DNA from: Mesorhizobium sp. Root102
Lineage (GTDB): Bacteria; Pseudomonadota; Alphaproteobacteria; Rhizobiales; Rhizobiaceae
Length of the DNA: 64,000 bases
Assembly: GCF_001425625.1 (NCBI RefSeq)
Contig: NZ_LMCP01000012.1
Location: 2,620-66,619, forward strand
Direction: 5' to 3'
Position numbers and translations under genes: made by a program. This document shows, one piece after another, positions 1 to 7,523 of the stretch (positions within the stretch are counted from its first letter, which is position 1; each line of letters opens with the position of its first letter). Under the pieces are notes generated by a model. It saw only the letters and a list, made by a program, of their open reading frames with translations, did no database searches and was not told where the DNA came from.

Positions 1-99
1 AAGCCAGAACCTTGACCCTCAACACCGAACCGAAACATACATGAAAGGCGGGTCACTTCTCGGTGGAAATGCCGGGTCAGTTCTCAGTGAAAATCAACA
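1..99. mobile_element. Terminal end of an IS21-like insertion sequence (partial)
   Basis: Two 21-bp direct repeats differing at three positions lie at 50-70 and 74-94, and the outermost sequence read on the minus strand starts TGTTGATTTTCACTGAG at base 99. Repeated terminal blocks beginning TG are typical of IS21-family ends. The hsdM reading frame to the right breaks exactly here. No transposase is in the window, so the element body lies left of base 1. The family assignment is by resemblance only. Confidence 0.6.
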
Positions 100-1260
100 C
101 ACATAACGCCTAATCTCGCTCTCGCCGCTGCCAGCCCCGCCGGTGAACAAAGGCGAGCCGTTCAGCACGATGCCGAAGCGGCTGCCGCCATCGACCGCCG
201 GTCTCATCTTGGAGAGGAGATGCATGAGGAACAGCAGCGAGCCATCGGAGACCCTGGGCAACCCGGGGCCGAACCTGCCGTTGAAGCCTTGGCTCTCGTG
301 TTCGGTGCGGACGGCCTTCTCGACCTTCTTCCATTCGACGCCGAAGGGCGGATTGGACAGCATGTAGTCGAATTTTTCGTGCGGATGGCCATCGTCAGAG
401 AGCGTGTTGCCGAAGATGATGTTGGCGACATCCTGCCCCTTGATGAGCATGTCTGCCTTGCAGATGGCATAGGACTCCGGGTTCAACTCCTGCCCGTACA
501 TGACCAACGAGGCCTTGTCGTTGTGTTCGACCAGATGCTCACCGGCGACCGACAGCATCCCGCCGGTTCCCGCTGTCGGGTCGTAGATGGTTCGCACCAC
601 GCCGGGTTTCGACAGGATGGCGTCATCCTCGACGAACAACAGGTTCACCATCAGGCGGATGACTTCGCGCGGCGTGAAGTGTTCACCGGCGGTTTCGTTG
701 GAGAGTTCCGAGAACTTGCGGATCAGTTCCTCGAAGATCAGCCCCATCTGGTGGTTGTCGACCTTGCCGGGATGTAGGTCGATCCGGGTGAATTTCTCGG
801 TGACCTGATAGAGCAGCCCGGCCTTGGCCAGCCGCTCCACCTGTACCGCGAACTCGAACCGCTCAAAGACGTCGCGCACATCGGGCGAGAAGGCCTGGAT
901 GTAGGCGAACAGGTTCTGGGCGATGTTGTCCTGATCGCCCATCAGCTTGCGCATGTCGAGCTTTGACGTGTTGTAGAAGGTCTGACCGGCCTTGCGCAGA
1001 ACGAAGGGTTCCGGGTTCATGCCCTGAGCAACCTTTGCGGCATGTTCGGCCAGCACGGCTTCCTTGGTCGGCTCCAGCACACAGTCCAGACGCCGCAGAA
1101 CGGTAAAAGGAAGAATGACCTTGCCGTAATCGGCCTGCTTGTAGTCGCCGCGCAATAGATCCGCGACGGACCAGATGAAGGATGAAAGTGCCTGCTGGTT
1201 CAATTTGCGATGCCCCTGATGATCCGGAAGGAATACACCGCATCGGGTTAACGACCGCAA
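94..1260 (-). pseudogene. hsdM: Type I restriction-modification DNA methyltransferase subunit HsdM, truncated
   Basis: HsdM methylates adenine as part of a type I restriction-modification complex. The frame carries the HsdM N-terminal helical domain (about residues 20-150) and the N6-adenine methylase domain with the SAM-binding motif DPTAGTGGM and the catalytic motif NPPF. It stops after SEIRRYV, where a full protein of about 500 residues would continue, because the IS end at 99 supplies Cys and a stop codon. The left third of the protein and any hsdS or hsdR are absent. The start is also doubtful: the only upstream start is TTG at 1260 with AGGAG directly against it, and the first 16 residues do not look like HsdM. 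The 5' end may therefore be damaged too. I infer it is non-functional. Confidence 0.8.
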
Positions 1261-1738
1261 CTCCTAGGGAGAATGTTTGGTGCCGAAATGCGACCGACCC
1301 ATCCGATAGACGGCAATCCAGAAATCAACCCTTATCGCGCCGGGCGAACCGCGCTTGGCGTAGCAGACAACGCGCGACCGTTTTGATCGTCGGAGATATG
1401 ATATCGCGATCTAATTCAAAATTTTTTTCGCGGGAAGTTGCAAGCCATAGTCGGCCCTGTCCCAAACGCCCCTTGAAAAAGGGTGTACTCCTTCGGCCGG
1501 ATCGGAGTGCATTGTTCGCGTGGCAAAACCGATGATCCGCGCCGAGAGCGCAATTCAAAAATCCGCTTGGCGCTATTTTCTTTTCCAAAAGCAATGTGAG
1601 CGGTTGTGCGCCATCGCCAAAATGCCCAGATGGTCGGCGGGACAACCGGTCGCCTTTCAGGCCGCTGGTCCGGTCAAATGCGATGGAACCCCAAGATAAG
1701 CCGGGAGTGTTGAGGTGGATTGTGGGCGGGGGCGCCCC

Positions 1739-1891
1739 ATGCCAGAGGTCGGCATTGGAACCGTTTCCCGCAAGGCAAGCGAGGATGCCAGACAGCGGCG
1801 CGAGTTTCGCGAGGAAATCACAGCGTTCCTGAAAAAGGCCGCTCAGGCCGCAAGGGTTGCGGGGCGCAGAGTGCTCCAAATAACGCAATGA
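1739..1891 (+). CDS. Possible small hypothetical protein (50 aa)
   Basis: ATG at 1739 opens a 50-residue frame rich in Arg, Lys, Glu and Ala, with a helical stretch (EDARQRREFREEITAFLKKA) that reads like real protein. The upstream sequence is G-rich but has no clear ribosome binding site. I recognise no family. It may be a leftover of a larger island gene or chance. Confidence 0.22.
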   Translation: MPEVGIGTVSRKASEDARQRREFREEITAFLKKAAQAARVAGRRVLQITQ

Positions 1892-2065
1892 AATCAATGC
1901 TGTTTTTGCTAAGTCATTGATTTTAAAGGGTTTTTTCCTGTATAATATATACTCTTTCTTTTTCCTTCCTTGGCTTACACGTTAGGAGGAAAAGGAGGGT
2001 TAAAGAGGAAAAGGTTATACAGTGTATGGTCGGCGTTTTTTCCGATCATTGAAACGCCATGGAAT

Positions 2066-2106
2066 TTTTAGTCTATGGTAATCTAGGGAATAACCATAGA
2101 CTAAAA
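2066..2106. repeat. Perfect inverted repeat, 14-bp arms
   Basis: The arms TTTTAGTCTATGGT (2066-2079) and ACCATAGACTAAAA (2093-2106) are perfect reverse complements separated by 13 bases. The repeat lies in the gene-poor AT-rich part of the island and would form a stable hairpin on either strand. Its A/T-rich outer ends could make it a bidirectional terminator, a protein-binding site or a remnant mobile-element end; the sequence does not decide. Confidence 0.7.
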
Positions 2107-2287
2107 TAAAGTCGGGGTCTTCGATGGACCCAAAAAACGTGTGTTGTAGAGGCCGCGTCTCCACCACCTTCCGGTTGCAATGGCCTGCCAGCGCCACAGC
2201 CGGTACGTCCTACACTCTCAACCTAACTCACATCACCACGCAGGCACTAGCTTTGAAAGCTTGAGGCCGGCGTGAGGGAGATACTCT

Positions 2288-2422
2288 ATGTCCTCGCTCC
2301 GCGAAAAGCTGATCGCCTCCCGTGCCCGCATCGCTGACCCTAGACATTGGATCAAGGGTCAGTTCGCCCACGTATTCACCTGCACCCACTTAGCCTTTAA
2401 GCGAGGCAACGAGCGAACGTGA
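2288..2422 (+). CDS. Small protein (44 aa), possible fragment of a DUF6197-like protein
   Basis: ATG at 2288 is preceded by GAGGGAG at good spacing, which supports translation. The 44-residue product starts SSLREKLIASRARIADPRHW and continues with a Trp-x-x-Gly-x-x-Ala pattern. This resembles the N-terminus of DUF6197-type proteins, which are normally over 100 residues long. The frame ends early after a Cys-Thr-His stretch, so it may be truncated. The family link is from memory and uncertain. Confidence 0.45.
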   Translation: MSSLREKLIASRARIADPRHWIKGQFAHVFTCTHLAFKRGNERT

Positions 2423-2575
2423 GTTGGTGGCGCTTCGCCTTTGGGTCATACGGCGTCAGGGAGGCACCCTGCAGGGCTTCCGTCCGCCTGAGGCTAGCAG
2501 GGACTCGGCGCTGCAACATGGCGCTGTGAGGCGCCTGTCTGACTCAGGAAACGGCCATGCAGGATTTTTGTCCGC

Positions 2576-3292
2576 TTAATCGGCACCATCCGCGCTATCC
2601 GGCAGCTTCATGTCTAAGGGATGCATCTCCTCAAGCTTCTTTATTGCGGCCTGCAATCGCGGCCTACGTTGTTCACGGCCATCTGCCCTCAGCTCGTCCA
2701 GGCGATCCAATGAAACAGTCGGGACGAATTCAACCGACGTCAGATTGCCACGCAGATAACGGAACTCCATCTTCATGGCGCCCACAAGGTCCACGCCGTT
2801 GGCGATTACAGCAGCGAGTTCATTCAGTCGGGCGGCAAACCCGAACAGCAATGCTGTCGCCGCAGGGCACTGACGCGTGGCAACATTGGCGACGAGCATC
2901 TCAAAACCTTTGGCCCACATGACCTCCCCGATGCCGCGGCCAGAACCTTGGTTGGGAGACTGTGCTGCGTTCAAATACGGGCGCACGAAATCCTCTTCGT
3001 AGAGAATTCCTTTGTCGCCTCTCGCCCACACGATTTCTGCGTTGCCACTCTGGTTGACACGTGCGTCCAAGAAAACGCGAGGTGTCCTTTTTTGTTGGAC
3101 GACGAGTTCACTCCAACCGAGAGGATCAAGGAGCAGATCAACGTGTCGGGGCTGGATACCAAAGTCGAATGCGGCGTTGACCAGCATCCACTTCAGCTCG
3201 GGATAAATCTTGGAGCGTCCGGCTCTATGTCGCTTGCGGGCGATTACCAGGTAGTCGGTACTCGAAACTGTAGGATCGAATTTTTGAGGCAT
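2576..3292 (-). CDS. Hypothetical protein (238 aa)
   Basis: I do not recognise this protein. The ATG at 3292 has AAGGA about nine bases upstream and is preferred over a TTG nine codons earlier. The sequence is soluble, with no signal peptide or membrane segment. The C-terminal third is charged and likely helical (RRPRLQAAIKKLEEMHPLD). A central stretch around GSGRGIGEVMWAKGFEMLV is the most motif-like part. It sits between other orphan genes of the island, upstream of the integrase, and is likely cargo. Function is unknown. Confidence 0.6.
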   Translation of the reverse strand: MPQKFDPTVSSTDYLVIARKRHRAGRSKIYPELKWMLVNAAFDFGIQPRHVDLLLDPLGWSELVVQQKRTPRVFLDARVNQSGNAEIVWARGDKGILYEEDFVRPYLNAAQSPNQGSGRGIGEVMWAKGFEMLVANVATRQCPAATALLFGFAARLNELAAVIANGVDLVGAMKMEFRYLRGNLTSVEFVPTVSLDRLDELRADGREQRRPRLQAAIKKLEEMHPLDMKLPDSADGAD

Positions 3293-3387
3293 TGTTTGAA
3301 ATCCTTGGATGCCCGGCAAAGCGAGCGGTCATTAGGCTCGCTTTGGAGAGCGGAAACTGCTGGCGTGGATTTGTCGGTGAGCGACCA

Positions 3388-3612
3388 CTATCTGTTGGGA
3401 TGAACGTTTCGTTCAAAACGCCGAACGATATGCTGGTATGAGTCCGGCGCTGTGTAGCCGGCGTCCGTCACTAATTTGGCAGCGCGTTTCATCGCATTAA
3501 TCGTGGGTTCGATTGCGTGGAAGGCGTCGTCGTCATAGTGAAGATCTAGCTCCGAGGCGAGTTCGCGCAAAAGTTCGTTCAGCGCGGTCGCTGTCGTGGG
3601 GTCGATTTTCAT
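3388..3612 (-). CDS. Hypothetical protein (74 aa)
   Basis: This is a small acidic, helical protein with no recognised domain. Its start ATG at 3612 follows a GGGA run at about ten bases. It lies 95 bases upstream of the 238-aa hypothetical gene on the same strand, so the two may be co-transcribed. There is no signal peptide, membrane segment or cysteine. It is island cargo of unknown role. Confidence 0.5.
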   Translation of the reverse strand: MKIDPTTATALNELLRELASELDLHYDDDAFHAIEPTINAMKRAAKLVTDAGYTAPDSYQHIVRRFERNVHPNR

Positions 3613-3773
3613 TCTGTAATTCCCGCGTTTGGCTATCGGCTTGGCCGAGGCTCAGGTAAAAGACGATGGAGATGCCTATATATCACATTCAGTATCTTTA
3701 TACTGTATACGATAGATAGCACTATGGACCCCTCGTTCAAGACGCGAGCGTAAATTTATTCTTGGAGGCCCGA

Positions 3774-3995
3774 ATGCCAACGACAGACTGGGAAAACCTG
3801 CTCAGCAATTTCCTAAAGGCGGAATTGAAAACGAAGGGTGTCACGTATGCGCAGCTTGCCGAAAAATTGGAGGATCTCGGGGTTCACGAGAAAGAAGCCA
3901 ACATCGGCAATAAACTCTCTCGCGGCCGATTTAGCGCTGTCTTTCTTGCCCAGTGCCTCAGAGCCATTGGTTCCGAACGACTGCGACTAGACTGA
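3774..3995 (+). CDS. DUF6471 domain-containing protein (73 aa)
   Basis: The product matches what I know of DUF6471: a WENLLSNFLKAELKTKGVTY segment, then AQLAEKL, then an N-x-x-NKLSRGRF motif and a final QCLRAIG helix. The pattern suggests a small helix-turn-helix-like DNA-binding fold; this is an inference from sequence shape. ATG at 3774 has TTGGAGG seven bases upstream and is preferred over TTG at 3762. The gene is divergent from the 74-aa gene. Such proteins are often found on islands near integrases. Its target is unknown. Confidence 0.75.
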   Translation: MPTTDWENLLSNFLKAELKTKGVTYAQLAEKLEDLGVHEKEANIGNKLSRGRFSAVFLAQCLRAIGSERLRLD

Positions 3996-4053
3996 GCGAG
4001 TCGGACGGGCGGCACCGATCTGCAAAAGGCGGCCTGGAAAGCTACCAAACTGC

Positions 4054-5724
4054 TCAAGTGACGACGGGTTGTGGAGGCCTGGGAAGCCGAATTTTCTCAA
4101 CGGCCTTCGCGACCGTTTCAATACCAAAGTGGCGATACCCGCCGGCCACGGACTTGAAGGCATGTCCCTGGATATGGTCTGCTACGCTGTCCTGAACTTC
4201 GGCTTCAACGGCTTGTGATTTCCACCAATGGCGAAGGGCGTGGTTCGGCGCCTTGCGCGGATCCACAAAGCCTTGCTCGCGGATCCACGATGCAAGATGG
4301 TTTGTAACGCCCTTGGAGGCGTGCGTCTTTGCCGGCTTGCCCGAAGAGCGCCGATAAAAGAGGGGTCCATCACCTCGTTGCTTGACGAACTCTAGGAAGC
4401 CGGCTGCAACCACGGCGGAATGAATTGGAACGGTACGTTCCGAGCCCTCGTTCTTTAATGAGCCTCCGTCAGGAGCAGGCATTATGCGCATTACGTCGAT
4501 ACCGTCTTCGCGGCCTATCGAACTTCCCCAAAGTTGAGCGATTTCGCCGATCCGAGCGCCGCTGGTCGCGGCAAGCCAAACCAGCCAGCGTCTTCGAGGT
4601 GTGCCTTTCTGTTCCGCCATCGATAAAAGACGACCGACCTCTTCCGTCGAATAAGGCAACATTCTCGTGCCAGCCTTGTTCATCGTGGCGGCACGAATGC
4701 CGATAGCCGGGTTTTCACTAAGAAGTTTGTTATCGATAGCGAAACGGTAAAGGACGTTCACCGCCGCTAGGTACGAGCCGTTGATAGTCTTGGCCGCTAA
4801 GCCCTCGGCTACCAGCTCATCCTTCCATGAAACCAGATCGGTGTCTCTAATGCGGCGCGCGTCTTCATGGCCAACGTGGGTTTGCAACGATTTAATTGCC
4901 GTACGCCAGGTCGTTTGCGTACTGGCCGCAGGGGAGCGTTCCGAAGCCCATTTCTCGAACAGGCTCTGCAGAGCAACCACACCCGTTTGGACGAAAGCAG
5001 GGAAACGCGCTGCTTTCGGATCCGGTGAGTAGTCACCATCCGCATTTCGCTTAAGCGCAAAAGCAGCGTCGGTTACCGCCTGATCAACTGCTGTTAGAAG
5101 TCTTCCTCGGGCCTCTGAGTCCACGATGATGGCATGAAGCCCTAAGACCCAAGAAACGAGACCACCAAACCGCCGCTCAATCGCGGCCGGGTTGTTCGAG
5201 GGCTGCAGCGCGTTCACGCCTTCGGTAAGATCCTCCCCAAAAACGGACGCCGCAATATCGTTTTCGTCGGGAAACGAAAATCCAATAGACGGAAGATTAT
5301 CCAATCGGCCTTCGCGTGCTGCTCGATTTAGAGCTTTGAATGATGCCCAGTCTTTCGGTGTGCCGGGGTTCTCCTGAAACGCGTCGACGTACAACCGATA
5401 AATCTCTCCTGACAGTGCTATGATTTGTCGTTGAGATAGATTTTTTGGACCGAGCCGCAGGGCTTCGTAAGCTCGTTCGAGCTGGGTTACCGCTATGCTG
5501 GTACGGACCTTCGCGAGGAGTTTGTCGCTTGTGTCTAGCGAAAAGCTGACGACGTCGCCTAGCTTGGGTTGAATGAACAGAGGCGGGCCCACCTTGCTCT
5601 TCGGAAAATGCAATATGACGCGCTCGTTTCGCGCGACCTTCAAAATATCGGCCGGGACTCGCCTAATGAACTGATGCGACGTCGAGTTGGGTCGCTTAGT
5701 TGGGGAGGTCATTCGTAAGGCCAT
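4054..5724 (-). CDS. Site-specific tyrosine recombinase (island integrase)
   Basis: This 556-residue phage-type integrase probably inserts and excises the island at the neighbouring tRNA-Leu. The N-terminal 250 residues are divergent and DUF6538-like (QFIRRVPADIL). A SAM-like core-binding domain follows at about 260-340. The catalytic domain at about 360-545 shows the first Arg in SGARIGEIAQLW, the His-x-x-Arg box in NHALRHWWKS, and the final His...Tyr in QGHAFKSVAGGYRHFG. Nothing in the active site is missing. The ATG at 5724 has AAAGGTG about seven bases upstream; GTG at 5733 and ATG at 5712 are alternatives. The gene start lies about 75 bases from the tRNA 3' end, the usual arrangement for a tRNA-targeted island. 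Confidence 0.88.
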   Translation of the reverse strand: MALRMTSPTKRPNSTSHQFIRRVPADILKVARNERVILHFPKSKVGPPLFIQPKLGDVVSFSLDTSDKLLAKVRTSIAVTQLERAYEALRLGPKNLSQRQIIALSGEIYRLYVDAFQENPGTPKDWASFKALNRAAREGRLDNLPSIGFSFPDENDIAASVFGEDLTEGVNALQPSNNPAAIERRFGGLVSWVLGLHAIIVDSEARGRLLTAVDQAVTDAAFALKRNADGDYSPDPKAARFPAFVQTGVVALQSLFEKWASERSPAASTQTTWRTAIKSLQTHVGHEDARRIRDTDLVSWKDELVAEGLAAKTINGSYLAAVNVLYRFAIDNKLLSENPAIGIRAATMNKAGTRMLPYSTEEVGRLLSMAEQKGTPRRRWLVWLAATSGARIGEIAQLWGSSIGREDGIDVMRIMPAPDGGSLKNEGSERTVPIHSAVVAAGFLEFVKQRGDGPLFYRRSSGKPAKTHASKGVTNHLASWIREQGFVDPRKAPNHALRHWWKSQAVEAEVQDSVADHIQGHAFKSVAGGYRHFGIETVAKAVEKIRLPRPPQPVVT

Positions 5725-5753
5725 GTGCAGCACCTTTGTGTAGCAGTCGATGA

Positions 5754-5776
5754 CCCGGAAACCTAAGGTTTCCGGG
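5754..5776. repeat. Perfect 23-bp palindrome between integrase and tRNA-Leu
   Basis: The arms CCCGGAAACCT and AGGTTTCCGGG are perfect inverted repeats around a single A. It lies between the integrase start and the tRNA 3' end, where arm-type integrase or excisionase sites, or an autorepressor operator, would be expected. It lacks a T-run, so a simple terminator is less likely. Confidence 0.65.
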
Positions 5777-5799
5777 AAATCAAGAGCTTACAAAGGGAT

Positions 5800-5884
5800 T
5801 GGTGCCCAGAAGAGGACTCGAACCTCCACTCCTTGCGGAACACGGACCTGAACCGTGCGCGTCTACCAATTCCGCCATCTGGGC
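5800..5884 (-). tRNA. tRNA-Leu (anticodon CAG)
   Basis: On the minus strand the sequence runs from GCCCAGATGG to TCTGGGCACCA. The seven-base acceptor stem GCCCAGA/TCTGGGC is perfect, followed by discriminator A and an encoded CCA. The anticodon loop TTCAGGT gives anticodon CAG, and there is a long variable arm and a GTTCGAGTC T-loop, as expected of tRNA-Leu. The 3' end faces the integrase, so it is the likely attachment site, with the tRNA kept intact. Confidence 0.95.
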
Positions 5885-5969
5885 TGGTGCGGGCTCATGT
5901 AAGCGGGCAAGCGATGTGTGTCAACGCGCTTTTTTCAAAGCCGTTTACCGCTTGCCGGCTCAAGGACCG

Positions 5970-6590
5970 TCAGTCGTCCAGCACTTCCTTGGAAGCCACG
6001 GTCGAATCGGCGTTGAGCTGGTAGATGACCGGCACGCCGGTGCCGAGTTCCAGCTTGACGATCTCCTCGCCCGACTTGCCGTCCAGCGCCATGATCAGCG
6101 CGCGCAGCGAGTTGCCGTGCGCGGCGACCAGCACCGTGCCGCCGCGCAGCACGTGCGGCTGCAGATCGTGCAGGTAATAGGGCCAGACGCGGGCGCCGGT
6201 GTCCTTCAGGCTTTCGCCGGCGGGCGGCGGCACGTCGTAGGAGCGGCGCCAGACATGCACCTGCTCCTCGCCCCATTTCTTGCGGGCGTCGTCCTTGTTG
6301 AGGCCCGAGAGGTCGCCATAGTCGCGCTCGTTGAGCGCCTGGTCGCGGATGGTCTTCAGGTCGCTCTGGCCGACCGCGTCGAGTATGTGCTGACAGGTTT
6401 TTTGCGCCCGGATCAGCGCTGAGGTGAAGGCGATGTCGAATTTCATGCCACGCGCCTTGAGTTTCTGGCCGGCGGCCTTGGCCTCGGCGTGGCCCTGTTC
6501 GGTCAGGTCGACGTCGCGCCAGCCGGTGAACAGGTTCTTCAAATTCCATTCGCTCTGGCCGTGGCGCACGAGCACGAGGGTTCTCGACAT
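5970..6590 (-). CDS. gpmA: 2,3-bisphosphoglycerate-dependent phosphoglycerate mutase
   Basis: The enzyme interconverts 3- and 2-phosphoglycerate in glycolysis and gluconeogenesis, in the cytoplasm. The 206-residue protein begins [16 protein letters not shown], with the phospho-accepting His10 in the RHG motif, followed by the family FTGWRDVDL stretch, LNERDYG, and the second catalytic His in [11 protein letters not shown]. The ATG at 6590 is chosen because GGGAG lies just upstream; an upstream TTG at 6611 is unlikely. It is the last gene of the minus-strand block glk / ABC exporter / dapB / gpmA, separated from dapB by 90 bases that contain a palindromic repeat. Confidence 0.95.
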   Translation of the reverse strand: MSRTLVLVRHGQSEWNLKNLFTGWRDVDLTEQGHAEAKAAGQKLKARGMKFDIAFTSALIRAQKTCQHILDAVGQSDLKTIRDQALNERDYGDLSGLNKDDARKKWGEEQVHVWRRSYDVPPPAGESLKDTGARVWPYYLHDLQPHVLRGGTVLVAAHGNSLRALIMALDGKSGEEIVKLELGTGVPVIYQLNADSTVASKEVLDD

Positions 6591-6607
6591 GTTTGCTCCC
6601 TTCAAGA

Positions 6608-6650
6608 GCAATTCCAGGAAAGTGTGAAGCGGTTTTCCGTCCGGAATTGC
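6608..6650. repeat. Intergenic palindromic repeat of rhizobial type
   Basis: The outer arms GCAATTCC (6608-6615) and GGAATTGC (6643-6650) and the inner arms GGAAA/TTTCC are inverted repeats around a GC-rich loop. From memory, near-identical elements are scattered between genes in Mesorhizobium and relatives. Here it separates dapB from gpmA and could shape or end the transcript. Confidence 0.6.
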
Positions 6651-6680
6651 GTTAAAACAAAGAGGTATGGATGGTCCGTC

Positions 6681-7523
6681 TCAGCTGAGGCCGAGCACGT
6701 CCCGCATCGAATACAGTCCCGGTTTGCGGCCACGCGCCCAAAGCGCCGCCTTGACGGCGCCGCGAGCGAAGATGGCGCGGTCCTCGGCGTGATGGGACAG
6801 CGTGATGCGCTCGCCGGTACCGGCCAGCAGCACGCTGTGGTCACCGACCACCGAGCCGCCGCGCAGCGTGGCAAAGCCGATCGAGCCCGTCTTGCGCACG
6901 CCGGTGTGACCGTCGCGGACGCGCACATCATTGCCGGCCAGCTCGATACCGCGCCCGGCGGCGGCGGCCTCGCCGAGCAGCAAAGCGGTGCCCGACGGGG
7001 CGTCGACCTTGTGCTTGTGGTGCATTTCGAGGATCTCGATGTCGAAATCGTCGGCGTCGAGCGCGCGTGCCGCCTGTTCCACCAGCACTGCCAGAAGATT
7101 GACGCCGAGGCTCATATTGCCCGACTTGACGATCGTCGCATGGCGCGCCGCCGCCGCGATCCTGGCATTGTCGTCGGCCTTGCAGCCGGTCGTGCCGATG
7201 ACGTGGACGATGCGCGCCTGCGCCGCGTAGCCGGCGAATTCGACTGATGAGGCCGGGGTGGTGAAATCGAGCACGCCATCGGCCTTGGCGAAGACCGGCA
7301 GCGGATCGTCGCCGATCGCCACATCGATGCGGCCGACGCCGGCGAGCTCGCCGGCGTCCTTGCCCAGATAGGGCGAACCCGCCCGCTCGACCGCGCCGAT
7401 GACCCGCGCGCCGGGGATGGTGTGGATGGCGCGGATCAGCGTCTGGCCCATGCGGCCAGCAGCGCCGACCACCACCAGACCCATACCACTTGCTGGCTTG
7501 TCGGTTGCGGGCGTCTCGCTCAT
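6681..7523 (-). CDS. dapB: 4-hydroxy-tetrahydrodipicolinate reductase
   Basis: DapB reduces 4-hydroxy-tetrahydrodipicolinate with NAD(P)H in the lysine and diaminopimelate pathway. The 280-residue protein has the N-terminal dinucleotide-binding motif [11 protein letters not shown] (about residues 16-26) and the DapB signature [16 protein letters not shown] containing the catalytic His and substrate-binding Lys. It is full length. The start overlaps the stop of the upstream ABC exporter gene by four bases (ATGA), which implies translational coupling. Confidence 0.95.
   Translation of the reverse strand: MSETPATDKPASGMGLVVVGAAGRMGQTLIRAIHTIPGARVIGAVERAGSPYLGKDAGELAGVGRIDVAIGDDPLPVFAKADGVLDFTTPASSVEFAGYAAQARIVHVIGTTGCKADDNARIAAAARHATIVKSGNMSLGVNLLAVLVEQAARALDADDFDIEILEMHHKHKVDAPSGTALLLGEAAAAGRGIELAGNDVRVRDGHTGVRKTGSIGFATLRGGSVVGDHSVLLAGTGERITLSHHAEDRAIFARGAVKAALWARGRKPGLYSMRDVLGLS

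Larger units (their letters stand above)
1261..2287. other. Gene-poor, AT-richer stretch of the island
   Basis: About 1 kb holds no gene I can recognise on either strand. Runs of A/T around 1905-2110 contrast with the GC-rich core to the right. A TATAAT-like hexamer lies in the tract near 1940, followed by purine-rich AGGAGGAAAAGGAGGG around 1985-2000, and an inverted repeat at 2066-2106. A 190-codon open frame on the minus strand (1325-1897) has no recognisable domain and is not called. The stretch is probably decayed island DNA. Confidence 0.5.

Noticed and set aside
1624..1633. GCCCAGATGG, equal to the first ten bases of the tRNA-Leu
   Set aside because: Only ten bases match and they correspond to the tRNA 5' end, not the 3' end used by integrases; probably chance rather than a second attachment site.
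1325..1897. A 190-codon minus-strand frame in the island gap
   Set aside because: No domain, no ribosome binding site, and composition without protein-like pattern; kept only as gap text.
3676..3710. TATACT and a GTATAC palindrome before the DUF6471 gene
   Set aside because: A -10-like hexamer is present but no matching -35 at proper spacing and the palindrome is too short to claim an operator.
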